From Paenibacillus caseinilyticus (GTDB lineage: Bacteria; Bacillota; Bacilli; Paenibacillales; NBRC-103111): 64,000 bases of DNA. The translations under genes and the position numbers were made by a program. Shown here one piece after another: positions 34,417 to 44,100 of the stretch; the stretch's first letter is position 1, and each line of letters starts with the position of its first letter. The notes under the pieces are model-generated. The model was given only the letters and a program-made list of their open reading frames with translations. It ran no database searches and was not told where the DNA came from. The stretch lies in NCBI RefSeq assembly GCF_027533645.1, contig NZ_JAQAGY010000021.1, positions 1-64,000 on the forward strand, written 5' to 3'.

Positions 34417-36852
34417 TTACAATTCTAACCACTGCCGCTCCTTATTGCCCGCAGCAACCGATGGGACGGCCGCTAGAGGTTCCGGTGCGCTGCCCCCCCG
34501 CTGCAGCAATCGGATCAGCTCCTGTGTATGTAAACCGTCCATCAATTGTCCCATCGTGATCTCGATACCGTAATCTTTTATAATCGTATTGCGAACATGG
34601 ATGGCAACCAGCGAGTCGATTCCCATCTGGCTGAACGGCATCTCCTCATCGAATGAGCCTTCGGATTCATCCGGCCCTGGCCCCAGGTTATGAAGAGCTA
34701 ACAGACCATATACATACGATCTCGGATCAGCTGAGCGGCCCGAATGCGAAGCCGCCTGTGGAGCAGGCGACGGGACGATGGCTGGCTTACGAACCCAATA
34801 GCGCTCTTTGTTGAGCGGAAAGGCTGGAAGCCTTACACGTTCGGGACGGTTGCTGTATCCCTCCTGCCAATGAACCGTATCGCCGCCGGCCCACCGGCAA
34901 GCAAGACGCCGCAGCTCTCCGGCAGCCGCTTCCGGTAAACCGCCTAGCCGCAGAGGCCCGCTCTGCCAGCCGCTGGGCTCGGTTGTCTCCGCGCCTGTCA
35001 CCAAGCAGGGGGACAACTGCCCCTCGAGATAATGTCTGAGCCCTTGAAGCAGCCCGGCTGCATCGGCCGCAAGAACGGCGACCCGTTCCCTCATCGGCTC
35101 CCGGGAGTTCTGAAGCGAATAAGCGAGCGACTGCAGCTTTCCGGTGTCATGGAACACTTCGCTGCCTTCTAGCCAATCTCGAAGCTTCCTTGCGTACCGC
35201 TTGAGACCGTCCGCATCAGGGGCGGACAGCGGGAAGATGAACCCATATGCCTCCGCTGTTATGCCCGCCCCTTCCGGGAACGACAAGTTCCCCGAAGGAA
35301 CGTACTGCTCCAGGACAAGGTGGGCGTTCGTTCCGCTGAAGCCAAAGGAGCTTACTGCAGCACGTCTTCGTCCATCCGATGGCGCTGCCCAAGTCCGCAG
35401 CGTGCTGTTAATGTAGAACGGGCTGTTCTCCAGCGAGATATGGTCGTTTAACTTCTGGAAATGAATCGTAGGCGGCAGCATGTTGTGCTGCATGGACAAA
35501 AGCACTTTAATCACGCCTGCCGCCCCGGCGGCCGTGAGCAGGTGGCCTATGTTGCTTTTGACCGAGCCCAGAGCGCAGTAACCCGCCTTCTCCGTGTAAT
35601 GCCGGAAAGAATCCGTAAGGGCTTCGACCTCAATCGGATCGCCGAGCCGCGTCCCCGTCCCATGGGCTTCCACCATCGTAATCGTCTCCGGGTGGATGCC
35701 GAAGCGTTCATATATATCGCGTTCCAGTTCAAGTTGGGATTGGCCGCTGGGAGCCGTAATGCCATTGGTCCGGCCGTCCTGGTTCATTCCCCAGCCGCAG
35801 ATCACACCGTGGATCAGGTCCCCGTCACGCTCCGCATCCGATAACCGCTTCAGCAGGACGACGCCTACCCCTTCGCCGGGCACGAAGCCGTTCGCCCTAT
35901 TGTCGAATGTAAAACAGCGCCCGTCAGGAGATAGCATCCCGGCCTTGCTGGTCATAATATGCATGTCCGGATTGGTCAGCACACATACCCCGCCTGCCAG
36001 CGCGAGGTCGCTGTCCCCGAGCGCCAAACTGTTGCAGGCTTCAGCCATGGCGACGAGTGAGGCGGAGCAGGAGGTGTCGATGGCCATGGATGGCCCCTTC
36101 AGGTTCAGAAGATATGAAATTCGTGCGGGGAGAATGGCTATAGACCTTCCCACCAACCCATAGGCACTGAGGCCTTCTTCTCCCATAAGCTGCTCATAAC
36201 CGTTCGCAGAGCAGCCGGCGAATACCCCGCAGCGGCTGCCCGCAACATCCGAAGTACGAATGCCCGCGTCCTCCAAAGCACGCCAGCAGTGCTCCAGGAA
36301 GAGCCGTTGCTGGGGATCCATCAGCTCCGCCTCGGCAGGAGAGATCTGGAAGAAATGCGGGTCGAACCGGTCGGCTTCCTCCAGGACGCCCATCCACTTC
36401 GAATAGCTTTTTAGGGGAGTATTCGGGTCCGCGTCATAGAATGACATATCCCACCGGCTTGGGGGCACCTCGCTTATGCAATCTCGGCCTTCCTTCAGAT
36501 TGATCCAAAACTGCTCCAGCGTATCGGCCTTAGGGAACTGGCCGGACATGCCAATGATAGCGATCGCCTCAGCTGCCGCCGTCTTCCGATCCCTCGGCCC
36601 TCTTCCATTCTTATTTCCTGGTGCGGGTTCCATTCCCGGCGCTGCCGCCGTACGTTCCAGCCTGCCGGTTTCCTCCATCGGCAAGTAGGGGGACGATGCC
36701 CAACTTGAAGGCTCCGATACCCCTGATTTCTTCGGCTCCTGAGTGGAATCTGCCCTTTGCTTCAGCTGCGAAACCTCACTTAGTCTGCGCCTAGCTTCCT
36801 CCATGCTGATGGTTCCCTCTTGTAGAGACCGTAAGATCGCTTGTGCGTTCAT
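34417..36852 (-). CDS. Trans-AT PKS module: KS-ACP
   Basis: 811 aa. A short helical N-terminal segment (ILRSLQEGTISMEEARRRLSE) may dock with the preceding PKS. Then a ketosynthase (about 95-520; Cys262 in DTSCSAS, His397 in HGTGT, His437 in NIGHL), its post-KS linker (about 535-690, ending RYW) and one ACP (Ser747 in MGIDSLVAI). No AT, KR or DH: malonyl is supplied by the trans AT, and the module should leave a beta-keto group. ATG 36852 was chosen (AGGGAG 4 bases upstream); an upstream frame to 36888 lacks a site. It is followed by the hybrid NRPS whose TubC domain would receive the chain. Confidence 0.92.
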   Translation of the reverse strand: MNAQAILRSLQEGTISMEEARRRLSEVSQLKQRADSTQEPKKSGVSEPSSWASSPYLPMEETGRLERTAAAPGMEPAPGNKNGRGPRDRKTAAAEAIAIIGMSGQFPKADTLEQFWINLKEGRDCISEVPPSRWDMSFYDADPNTPLKSYSKWMGVLEEADRFDPHFFQISPAEAELMDPQQRLFLEHCWRALEDAGIRTSDVAGSRCGVFAGCSANGYEQLMGEEGLSAYGLVGRSIAILPARISYLLNLKGPSMAIDTSCSASLVAMAEACNSLALGDSDLALAGGVCVLTNPDMHIMTSKAGMLSPDGRCFTFDNRANGFVPGEGVGVVLLKRLSDAERDGDLIHGVICGWGMNQDGRTNGITAPSGQSQLELERDIYERFGIHPETITMVEAHGTGTRLGDPIEVEALTDSFRHYTEKAGYCALGSVKSNIGHLLTAAGAAGVIKVLLSMQHNMLPPTIHFQKLNDHISLENSPFYINSTLRTWAAPSDGRRRAAVSSFGFSGTNAHLVLEQYVPSGNLSFPEGAGITAEAYGFIFPLSAPDADGLKRYARKLRDWLEGSEVFHDTGKLQSLAYSLQNSREPMRERVAVLAADAAGLLQGLRHYLEGQLSPCLVTGAETTEPSGWQSGPLRLGGLPEAAAGELRRLACRWAGGDTVHWQEGYSNRPERVRLPAFPLNKERYWVRKPAIVPSPAPQAASHSGRSADPRSYVYGLLALHNLGPGPDESEGSFDEEMPFSQMGIDSLVAIHVRNTIIKDYGIEITMGQLMDGLHTQELIRLLQRGGSAPEPLAAVPSVAAGNKERQWLEL

Positions 36853-36884
36853 GTATCTCCCTCTTAACCTGTCTATAATGAAAA

Positions 36885-37634
36885 TCAATTTCCAAACAGC
36901 GCCGTGATCCGTTCTTTCACTTCATCCTGATGAATGGTTTCCCGGTGCATTTCCATCTCTTCTTCAATGATCCCCGGCAGCTGCTGGCGGAGGTGCTTGG
37001 TCAAATGGCGCTTCAGCGTGATCAGGGAGTGACGGGGCTTCTGTGCCAAGTCTCTGGCTGTCTCCAGAGCGGCCGTCATCACCTCGCTCCGGGATACGAC
37101 GGGAAAAGGAACTCCGCGCCGTTCCAAATCAATGCCCCGGTAATTATTTCCGCTCATCAGCATTTCGCTGCTCAGCGGGAACCCGAATTTAAGCGGCATA
37201 ATCAGGGTCGCTCCCATACCCGGTGTAAAGCCGTACTTCATATAATTGGCGGTATAGATGCTTTCGCGGCTCAATACGATAAAGTCAGCGAACAGGCCCA
37301 TAGAAAAACCGCCGCCTATCGCATGTCCCTGCATCGCAGCGATAACGGGAACAGGACATTCCAGCGACAATTGAAAAACGGAAGCGTCGGTAAATACCGC
37401 CTTTCCCGCGTGAATAGAAAGTAGGCCTTCCTTGGTCCCCCCGGAGGAGAAGTAGCTGTCATACCCTGTCCAGATCACAGCCCGGCATTGCGGCATCTCC
37501 CCAATCCGCCGGAACGCATTCTGAAGCGATGAAGTCATCTCCGGTGTAAGCATATTTTTATTCACGCGGTCCTGCATTTGGAGCAGCAGAATTCCGGGCT
37601 CCAGCTCACTGATTGTTACAATCTGTTCCATCAT
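36885..37634 (-). CDS. Enoyl-CoA hydratase homologue ECH2, beta-branch decarboxylase
   Basis: 249-aa crotonase-fold protein. In beta-branching cassettes ECH2 (PksI-type) decarboxylates the 3-methylglutaconyl-ACP intermediate to leave a methyl or exomethylene branch. The oxyanion-hole region QGHAIGGGFSMGLFADF (about 103-119) and the SSGGTKEGL loop (about 63) are present. Assignment as ECH2 rests on this loop type and on the gene order (after ECH1). ATG 37634 has GGGGAG about 10 bases upstream; the adjoining ATG 37631 is possible. Part of the compact ACP-KS-HMGS-ECH1-ECH2 block. Confidence 0.88.
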   Translation of the reverse strand: MMEQIVTISELEPGILLLQMQDRVNKNMLTPEMTSSLQNAFRRIGEMPQCRAVIWTGYDSYFSSGGTKEGLLSIHAGKAVFTDASVFQLSLECPVPVIAAMQGHAIGGGFSMGLFADFIVLSRESIYTANYMKYGFTPGMGATLIMPLKFGFPLSSEMLMSGNNYRGIDLERRGVPFPVVSRSEVMTAALETARDLAQKPRHSLITLKRHLTKHLRQQLPGIIEEEMEMHRETIHQDEVKERITALFGN

Positions 37635-37649
37635 AGCCGCTTCGCTCCC

Positions 37650-38417
37650 CTATGCTTCCCATGGAAATTGTCCTGTTTCAACAAACCTGCTGATCCGTGC
37701 GAGATTCCCCGGGTCAGCGAACATCCGGCGGTTCGCTTGAACCGCCTCCTGCCTGGCGGCAGGGATGTCATTGCGAAGCTTGGACATATAGGACTTGTAG
37801 TGAATTACTGCTTCTTTGGATATCCTCGTCAAACGCGGAATATGCCTGCGGAGCAGTAACCCGCTGTCCGCTCCGCATACGTCGACAAGTCCCCATTCGC
37901 TTGCTTGCCGGCCTGTTATCCCTTGTGTGGACAGCGTCAAATAATGGGCACGTTGATAGCCGATGCGCCGGACCAGAAATGGCAGGACGCAGGCCGGGAA
38001 CAGGCCGAACAGCATTTCCGATAAGCTGAACACCGCCGTTTCCTCGGCAATGACGATATCACATGCTGCAGCGAAGCCGACACCACCCGCATTGGCTTTG
38101 CCCCTGACATGCGCGATAGAGACGAAGGGGCCTTGGGCCAGCTGCTCCCACAAGGTGTACAAGGGCTCCGCTACGTCCAGGGTATCGGTATCCGCCGAGG
38201 TATGCCGCACACTCTGAAAGTCGGCTCCCGAGCAGAATACATCCGCAAGCCCCTCCAAGATCACGACTGCCGCATGCTGCGCATGACTGACGAGCGCCTG
38301 CGAGCACTCGTCAATCATGCGCACGTTGATCGAATTCCCAGCCTCCGGGCGGTGCAGCGTAATGAACAGCACGGGCCCCTGCTGACGCACGAGAATCGTC
38401 TTGTAGGAAGGGCTCAT
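37650..38417 (-). CDS. Enoyl-CoA hydratase homologue ECH1, beta-branch dehydratase
   Basis: 255-aa crotonase-fold protein, PksH-type, expected to dehydrate the HMG-ACP adduct. It shows LHRPEAGNSIN (about 21-31), GADFQSV (about 65) and the oxyanion-hole stretch GKANAGGVGFAAACDIVIAE (about 105-125). ATG 38417 overlaps the HMGS stop (ATGA), with GAAGGG 6-8 bases upstream; the earlier ATG at 38432 has no site. Coupled translation with HMGS is likely. Confidence 0.88.
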   Translation of the reverse strand: MSPSYKTILVRQQGPVLFITLHRPEAGNSINVRMIDECSQALVSHAQHAAVVILEGLADVFCSGADFQSVRHTSADTDTLDVAEPLYTLWEQLAQGPFVSIAHVRGKANAGGVGFAAACDIVIAEETAVFSLSEMLFGLFPACVLPFLVRRIGYQRAHYLTLSTQGITGRQASEWGLVDVCGADSGLLLRRHIPRLTRISKEAVIHYKSYMSKLRNDIPAARQEAVQANRRMFADPGNLARISRFVETGQFPWEA

Positions 38418-39679
38418 AAGCTGCCCTTCCATTGATAACGGCGGTGATAACCGCTGATCTCTTCCAGTACAAGCCGGGGCTGGTCCAGCCTGCGGGCTGC
38501 CCCCGGGATAAACCCGTGGTCCAGCTTGGCGTTGCGTGTGCCGAACTTGATCAGATCCCCTGCTTCCAAGACCGCTTCATATTCATCCATAGACAGGGAA
38601 TAACGGTTCGCCAGCTGACTGCCAATGGACCACCTGCGCTGGCGCTCCTGCCCTTCCGGCGAAACGACGCCGCTGAAAAATTCGGAGCAGCAGCCCGATC
38701 CGTAAGAGAAGCAGCCGATCCGCTTGGGCACAGGGAAGCTGCCGAGATCGATGGTGCTCGTCAGCGCAAGGAACAGCGTGGCCCCCATGATATTTCCCAC
38801 CCGCTGGCAATAGTACATGCCCGGGAGCACACGCGACTCGAAGTCCGCTTCGATGTCCGCCGGTTTGGCCTTGACCATCTTGCGCATCATCGTTCGGTGG
38901 GCTCCCTTGACCATGCCACCGAACGGCGTATGATACGCCATATAGCCGAAGGTATCGCGGTAATGAACCCCGCTCACCCGCCGTTCGTACTCGAGATAGG
39001 TCTGTTCGCAGCAGTCAAGATACGAGAGCAGCGAGAGATCGGCATCGCCAGCCTCGCTGTCGGGTACCGGCCGGCAGGTGTCCATCACTTCATACCCGTA
39101 ATATCCGTTGGCCCCCGGATCCACCTCGAAGACGATTGGATTCTCCGAGACCAGCATCGCTACGGCACCCGCCCCGCCGCTCGGTTCGACGAAGGACCAG
39201 TCCGGAGCAAGCGTATCTCCCTCCTCGGCTTTCAAGAAACGGGAAATGTCCGTTGCGACAACGAGCACCTTGGCCCCCGGCGAAACCTGGGAGATGATGA
39301 AGTTTACGGCCATTTGAAAACCGGCGGTCCCTGCGTAGCATGCCTGCTTGATCTCGAATAACCGGCAGTTGCGGTGCAGGCCCAAATAATGATGCACATA
39401 GGTGCTGATGGATTTACCGAAGTCGATGCCGGATTCCGTGCATGTGATCAGCATCTCAATGCGGTTCTTTTCTTCCTCGGACATCGCATCGACGATCGGT
39501 TTGGCTGCGTTAACGGCAAAAGTGACCGGATCCTCATACGGAAGGGCAACCGTTTTCTCCACCATTAACAAGTTCTCGAATCGGGCCGTGTCGAGCCTCC
39601 GGTATTTGGCAAGCTCGTTCACATTCAAGCTGGCCGTACCGCCAAAAGCGTTCATTGCTTCTATTCCGGCTGAAATCAT
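38414..39679 (-). CDS. HMG-CoA synthase homologue (HMGS) for beta-branching
   Basis: 421-aa PksG-type HMGS. It condenses acetyl donated by the free-standing ACP with the beta-keto group of the ACP-bound chain to begin an alkyl branch. Catalytic Cys114 lies in QACYAGTAG and His250 in YHTPFGGM; GYGSGCCSEFFSG-like SYGSGCCSEFF follows near 325. ATG 39679 has AGGGAG 5 bases upstream. It ends overlapping ECH1 and starts about 20 bases after the decarboxylating KS, so the cassette is translated as a unit. Confidence 0.93.
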   Translation of the reverse strand: MISAGIEAMNAFGGTASLNVNELAKYRRLDTARFENLLMVEKTVALPYEDPVTFAVNAAKPIVDAMSEEEKNRIEMLITCTESGIDFGKSISTYVHHYLGLHRNCRLFEIKQACYAGTAGFQMAVNFIISQVSPGAKVLVVATDISRFLKAEEGDTLAPDWSFVEPSGGAGAVAMLVSENPIVFEVDPGANGYYGYEVMDTCRPVPDSEAGDADLSLLSYLDCCEQTYLEYERRVSGVHYRDTFGYMAYHTPFGGMVKGAHRTMMRKMVKAKPADIEADFESRVLPGMYYCQRVGNIMGATLFLALTSTIDLGSFPVPKRIGCFSYGSGCCSEFFSGVVSPEGQERQRRWSIGSQLANRYSLSMDEYEAVLEAGDLIKFGTRNAKLDHGFIPGAARRLDQPRLVLEEISGYHRRYQWKGSL

Positions 39680-39699
39680 CTGTACTCCCTGCTTTCAGT

Positions 39700-40926
39700 T
39701 CATAATCGCTGTAATATGACGGCGGTGTTCATTCCGCCAAATCCCATGCTAAGCTTCAGCGCGCTGCGGATCTCTCGCCCTACCGCTTCCGGCCCTACCC
39801 ATCGCAGGGTTTCATCAATAGGCTGCTCCAGGTTGCGGGTCGGATGAAGTCTGGACTTCTTCATCTGAAGCAGGGTGGCTACAAGCTCCACCGTACCGGC
39901 TGCGCTTAGCGCATGCCCCGTAATCGCCTTCGTCGCATTAAGGTAGGCGTGCTGGAGCCCGCAGCTTCGGATCACTTCAAGCTCGGTCTCATCTCCGACG
40001 GTTGACCCGGTACCATGCGTGTTCACATAATCGATCTCGCCAGGCTCGATTGCAGCGGAAGCCAGTGCATTGCGGACGGCCCGGCGTTCCCCATCCACAG
40101 AAGGATTCGGATTCCGGTTCGCATCACACGCAAGGCCCCAACCCGCAGCTTTCACGAAGGCATGCTGCCCGCGCTTCGCCGCATGCTCGGCGCGCTCAAG
40201 GACCACCGCTCCGCACGCTTCGCCATAAATAAAACCGTCCCTCGCACGGTCAAAGGGCCTGCAGGCACCCGCCGGGTCATCAGCGAAGCGGTCCGAGCCC
40301 ATGGCACCAAGCGAGCGGAAGGCTTGACACTCTAAATAGGACAAGTCCATCAGCGCGCCTAAGGCAATCACGACGTCTGCTTGCCCGGAGCGGACAGCTT
40401 CAGCCGCTGCGATAACCGCCGCCTGGCCGCTCGCCGATGCCCCTCCCAATGTGTACGCAAATCCCTGAATGTGAAACTGTTCGGTGCAGACCCCGCACAG
40501 ATCGCTGTCCATGAATGTCATGCCGTAGGTGGGCCGCGTATACAGCGGACGGTCCCCATACTGTTCGTAGGTCAGCAGCTGCTCCCGCTGCTGTACGTTC
40601 GATCCGCCGATGATGAGACCGATCCGGGCCGGATCGACCTGGTCCAGCGCGGCCTCTTCCCAGGCCTCCTGCAGCGTCAGCAGTGCGGCTTGCCCCGAAA
40701 GCGACAGGCCTCGCCATAATCTTTTGCTGATGCTCTCGGTAGGAAGGAGCGGAGGAAGCTCCGCCCCAATAAACCGGGTATTCTTCTGACGCCCGGGACG
40801 CTGCATGAAATCAAAGGCATGGCCGCCTCGGAGCAGTGCCTCCGCAAAGGCCTCCTGTCCCTGGCCTGCGGCGGACAAAATACCGGCTCCGGTTATCAGG
40901 ACATCAGACGAGCTGAAGTTTCGCAT
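39700..40926 (-). CDS. Decarboxylating ketosynthase (Cys to Ser) of the beta-branch cassette
   Basis: 408-aa free-standing KS, PksF-type. The nucleophile motif reads GGASASG: Ser164 occupies the position of the normal Cys, as in KS enzymes that decarboxylate malonyl-ACP to acetyl-ACP without condensing. The two His motifs remain (NTHGTGSTVGD about 305, TGHALSAAG about 340). ATG 40926 was chosen (GGTGG about 9 bases upstream); it overlaps the donor ACP gene by 23 bp. It should make the acetyl-ACP used by HMGS. Confidence 0.92.
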   Translation of the reverse strand: MRNFSSSDVLITGAGILSAAGQGQEAFAEALLRGGHAFDFMQRPGRQKNTRFIGAELPPLLPTESISKRLWRGLSLSGQAALLTLQEAWEEAALDQVDPARIGLIIGGSNVQQREQLLTYEQYGDRPLYTRPTYGMTFMDSDLCGVCTEQFHIQGFAYTLGGASASGQAAVIAAAEAVRSGQADVVIALGALMDLSYLECQAFRSLGAMGSDRFADDPAGACRPFDRARDGFIYGEACGAVVLERAEHAAKRGQHAFVKAAGWGLACDANRNPNPSVDGERRAVRNALASAAIEPGEIDYVNTHGTGSTVGDETELEVIRSCGLQHAYLNATKAITGHALSAAGTVELVATLLQMKKSRLHPTRNLEQPIDETLRWVGPEAVGREIRSALKLSMGFGGMNTAVILQRL

Positions 40927-41152
40927 GAATGATGTCCACCAGTTCACCGATATTGGAAGCTCCGAACAACTCGACCCGGGGGATCGACAGCGACAAGGTC
41001 TCCATCGTCATCATCACGATCTCCGCACGGTCTACCGAATTCGCCCCCAGATCCGACAACCGGTCTGAGTATTGAAAAACATGGTCTTCCAGCTCGGGCA
41101 GCAGTTCTCGGGTATGCTCTATTACAATACGGAAGATTTGTTCTTTATCCAT
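40904..41152 (-). CDS. Free-standing donor acyl carrier protein
   Basis: 82-aa ACP with phosphopantetheine site Ser39 in LGANSVDRAEI, the sequence type typical of AcpK-like donor ACPs in HMGS cassettes. It carries malonyl, then acetyl after the Ser-type KS acts. It starts directly after the stop of PKS-2 and overlaps the KS gene by 23 bp. Confidence 0.92.
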   Translation of the reverse strand: MDKEQIFRIVIEHTRELLPELEDHVFQYSDRLSDLGANSVDRAEIVMMTMETLSLSIPRVELFGASNIGELVDIIHAKLQLV

Positions 41153-44100
41153 TTAAATTCCTCCCAGGGCTATAAGCAGCTTCTCTGCTTGCTGAATGTC
41201 AAGCTCTCCGTTACTCACTTGATGAAGCACATCGTCCACCGAGGTGTGTGTCTTCTGCCCCTCGGCAGTGTATACCGCCTGCACCGAATTCAATTGTGAC
41301 GCAATATACTTGGCAAATTCACTGAGCGTGGGGAAGTCATACAGCTTGGTTGCTGTAATGGCTGTGCCATAACGCCGGTTAATGGTCCTCATCCATTCGA
41401 CACCCACGATCGAATCCAATCCCAGGTCTACGAACTTCGTGTCCGTATCGATGTCATTGATATTCAGAATAAGGGCATCTGCCAGACTCGCGGCAAGTTC
41501 ATCCCTTATTGCTGCTGTACTAGGCACGTTCAGGGAAGCCTCCGGCTGCTGCCAAGAGACCGGACGCCCAGTGGCTGTAGAGATTACAGCGGGAGCCGCC
41601 ATCGCGGTTTGATCCATGCACCGGCCGCTCTGTTCCGCCAAGTAAGCAGCCAGCTCCCCGATGCTTGGATAATCGTATACCTTTGTAGCCGGTATAGCCG
41701 TTCCGTATTTCCGGTTGATGGTCCGCATCCACTCTACCCCGACAATGGAATCCAGCCCCATGTCGACGAACTTTTTGTCCATATCCATGTCCGTAATGCT
41801 CAATAAGAGGGCGTCCGCCAGGCTTTCTGCGAGCTCCTGTGCCAGCTGCTGTACCGATGCGGCATCTTCCTTCACGATCTGTTCCTGTTCCATCCGTGAT
41901 GCCACTGTCAGGTGTCTTTGCGGCAGCGGCTCGTTGACAGGAACGGCCTGCGGGGCCGGCGGCCTGTCATCCAGCGGACGCAGCGCCACCGCCGTCCTAA
42001 GAGTAGAATCAGACCGTAGGCCTGGATCCGGTGCCGCGCCTGTAGGGCGCAGCACGATGCCCCTCGGCTTATCGGCCGCCGGCTGCGCTGTCCGGTCCGG
42101 TATGGCCGGCGAGGACGCTATTGCCCCTGATCCGCTTACAACGCCTGGAAACGACGCCTGAGTCATTGCCGTGCCGCCCATGCTGCCGCCGGCCCGCTGT
42201 TTGACTTCCCCGGCCTCCTGCCGCACTGGATGCATTGCCAGGGGCGCGCTATCCGGCTGGTGCAGCGGCCGCTGAGCTGTACGCATACCGAACCAATAAC
42301 GTTCACGGGCGAAGGTATAGGTCGGCAGGCTCATTCTCCGCGGGCTTTGGTTCTGATACAGCGGAGACCAGTCGATGTTCAGCCCCCGCGCCCAGATTTC
42401 CGTAATTTTATTCAACTTTCCTTTTGCGAACCATACCTCAATAGCGGCTGCAAGGTCCTCATCGGCAAATAGCGAGACAATGTCTTTGCCGCGCTTGGAG
42501 TGCCCCCGGTACAGACCGGCAACCGATTCCGCCCCCCCGAGATACTGCTCCAGCTTATTCTTCAGCTCCTGCACGCTTTCTACGACAAGACCAAGGCGTT
42601 CTTCCCATGCCTGGCGGCCTGTCTGCAGCGTATACGTCGCGTCGGGAATGCCGGCGTCTTCCAATCGGCCTTCCGACAAATAAGCCAGCCAAGCACCGGC
42701 CAGATCACGCAAACGCTCCTCGTTCCTGGCTGACAGCACGAACACAGCAGGTTTGGTTTGCTCCCCGCGAGCAGGAAGGCGTTCTTGCGCAGCCTGTGGT
42801 ATATACTCTTCGATCACAGCGTGCGCATTGACCCCGCCGAATCCGAAGGAGCTGACCCCCGCCCGCCGTAGCACGGTGAAGCCTTGTTCATCGTGCAGAG
42901 GTGTCCACTCGCGATTCTCGCGGACGATGTAGAACGGGCTGCCCTGAAGCTGGATGTACGGGTTCACCCGGTCGCAGTGCAAGGTACGGACCAGTGTTTT
43001 GTGCTTCATTTGCAGCAGCACTTTCATGATTCCCGCTACGCCCGCCGCCAGCTCCAAGTGTCCGATATTCGTCTTGATGGAGCCTAGCCCGCAGTAGGGC
43101 TCGGAAGCAGGCCGGAGCCCATTGTGCTCATATAAGGCCTCGAACGCCGATTTCAGTCCGTTGACTTCAATCGGGTCGCCCAGCTCCGTTCCCGTTCCGT
43201 GTGCCTCGATGTAGGATACGGTACGCGGGTCGATGCCGGCTTTAAGGTATGCGGCCTGCAGCAACGCGGCCTGAGCCTTCGGATTCGGAGCGGTTAACGA
43301 TTGGGCCCTGCCTCCATGATTCACAGCCGTGGCCCGGACGACACCCAGGATAGAATCCCCGTCCGCCTCCGCGTCCTCCAGCCGTTTCAGCACCAGCATG
43401 CCCACGCCTTCTCCGCGGACATAGCCGTTCGCAGCGTCAGAGAATGTTTTACAGCGGCCGTCTTCGCTGAGCATGCCCGCTTTGTTGAAGCTGATGTGCG
43501 GCACTGGCGAGATGATCGTATTGACGCCTCCTGCAACAGCCATCCGGCAGACACCGTTCTGAATGGCGGATACGGCGCGGTCCAGCGCAACCAGAGAACT
43601 GGAGCATGCCGTCTCCACCGGTTCGCTAGGCCCATGCAGATCGAGCAGATAGCTCATCCGGTTCGGTCCGACCGATGAGACACTGCCGGTTGACGAATAA
43701 CCTTCGACCGGCAGGCCGGCCCTCAGCGCCAGTTCACTGTATCCGCTGCTCGCCGTGCCTACGAAAATCCCGGTATCCGAGCCCTCCAAGGCGCCCGCTG
43801 CGTACCCGGCATCCTCGATCGCCTTCCATACATAAGTCATCAGAAGCCGCTGCTGGGGGTCCATCAACTCGGCTTCCCGCGGAGATATGCCGAAGAATTG
43901 CGGATCGAATTCTTCAATCCCGCTGAGGAAGCCTCCCCATTTCACGTTGCTCTTGTTCGCCTCTTGAGGATCTCCATAGTACGCCCGCCAGTCCCAGCGG
44001 CCCTCTGGAATTTCGGTAATGCAGTCCCGGCCTTCCAGCAAATTGGCCCACAATTCCTCTACACCTTCCGCCATCGGGAATTTACCGCTCATGCCGATAA

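Noticed and set aside
41270..41842. Nucleotide-level tandem repeat considered as a mobile or tandem DNA repeat
   Set aside because: It is explained by the two duplicated ACP coding sequences at the end of PKS-2.
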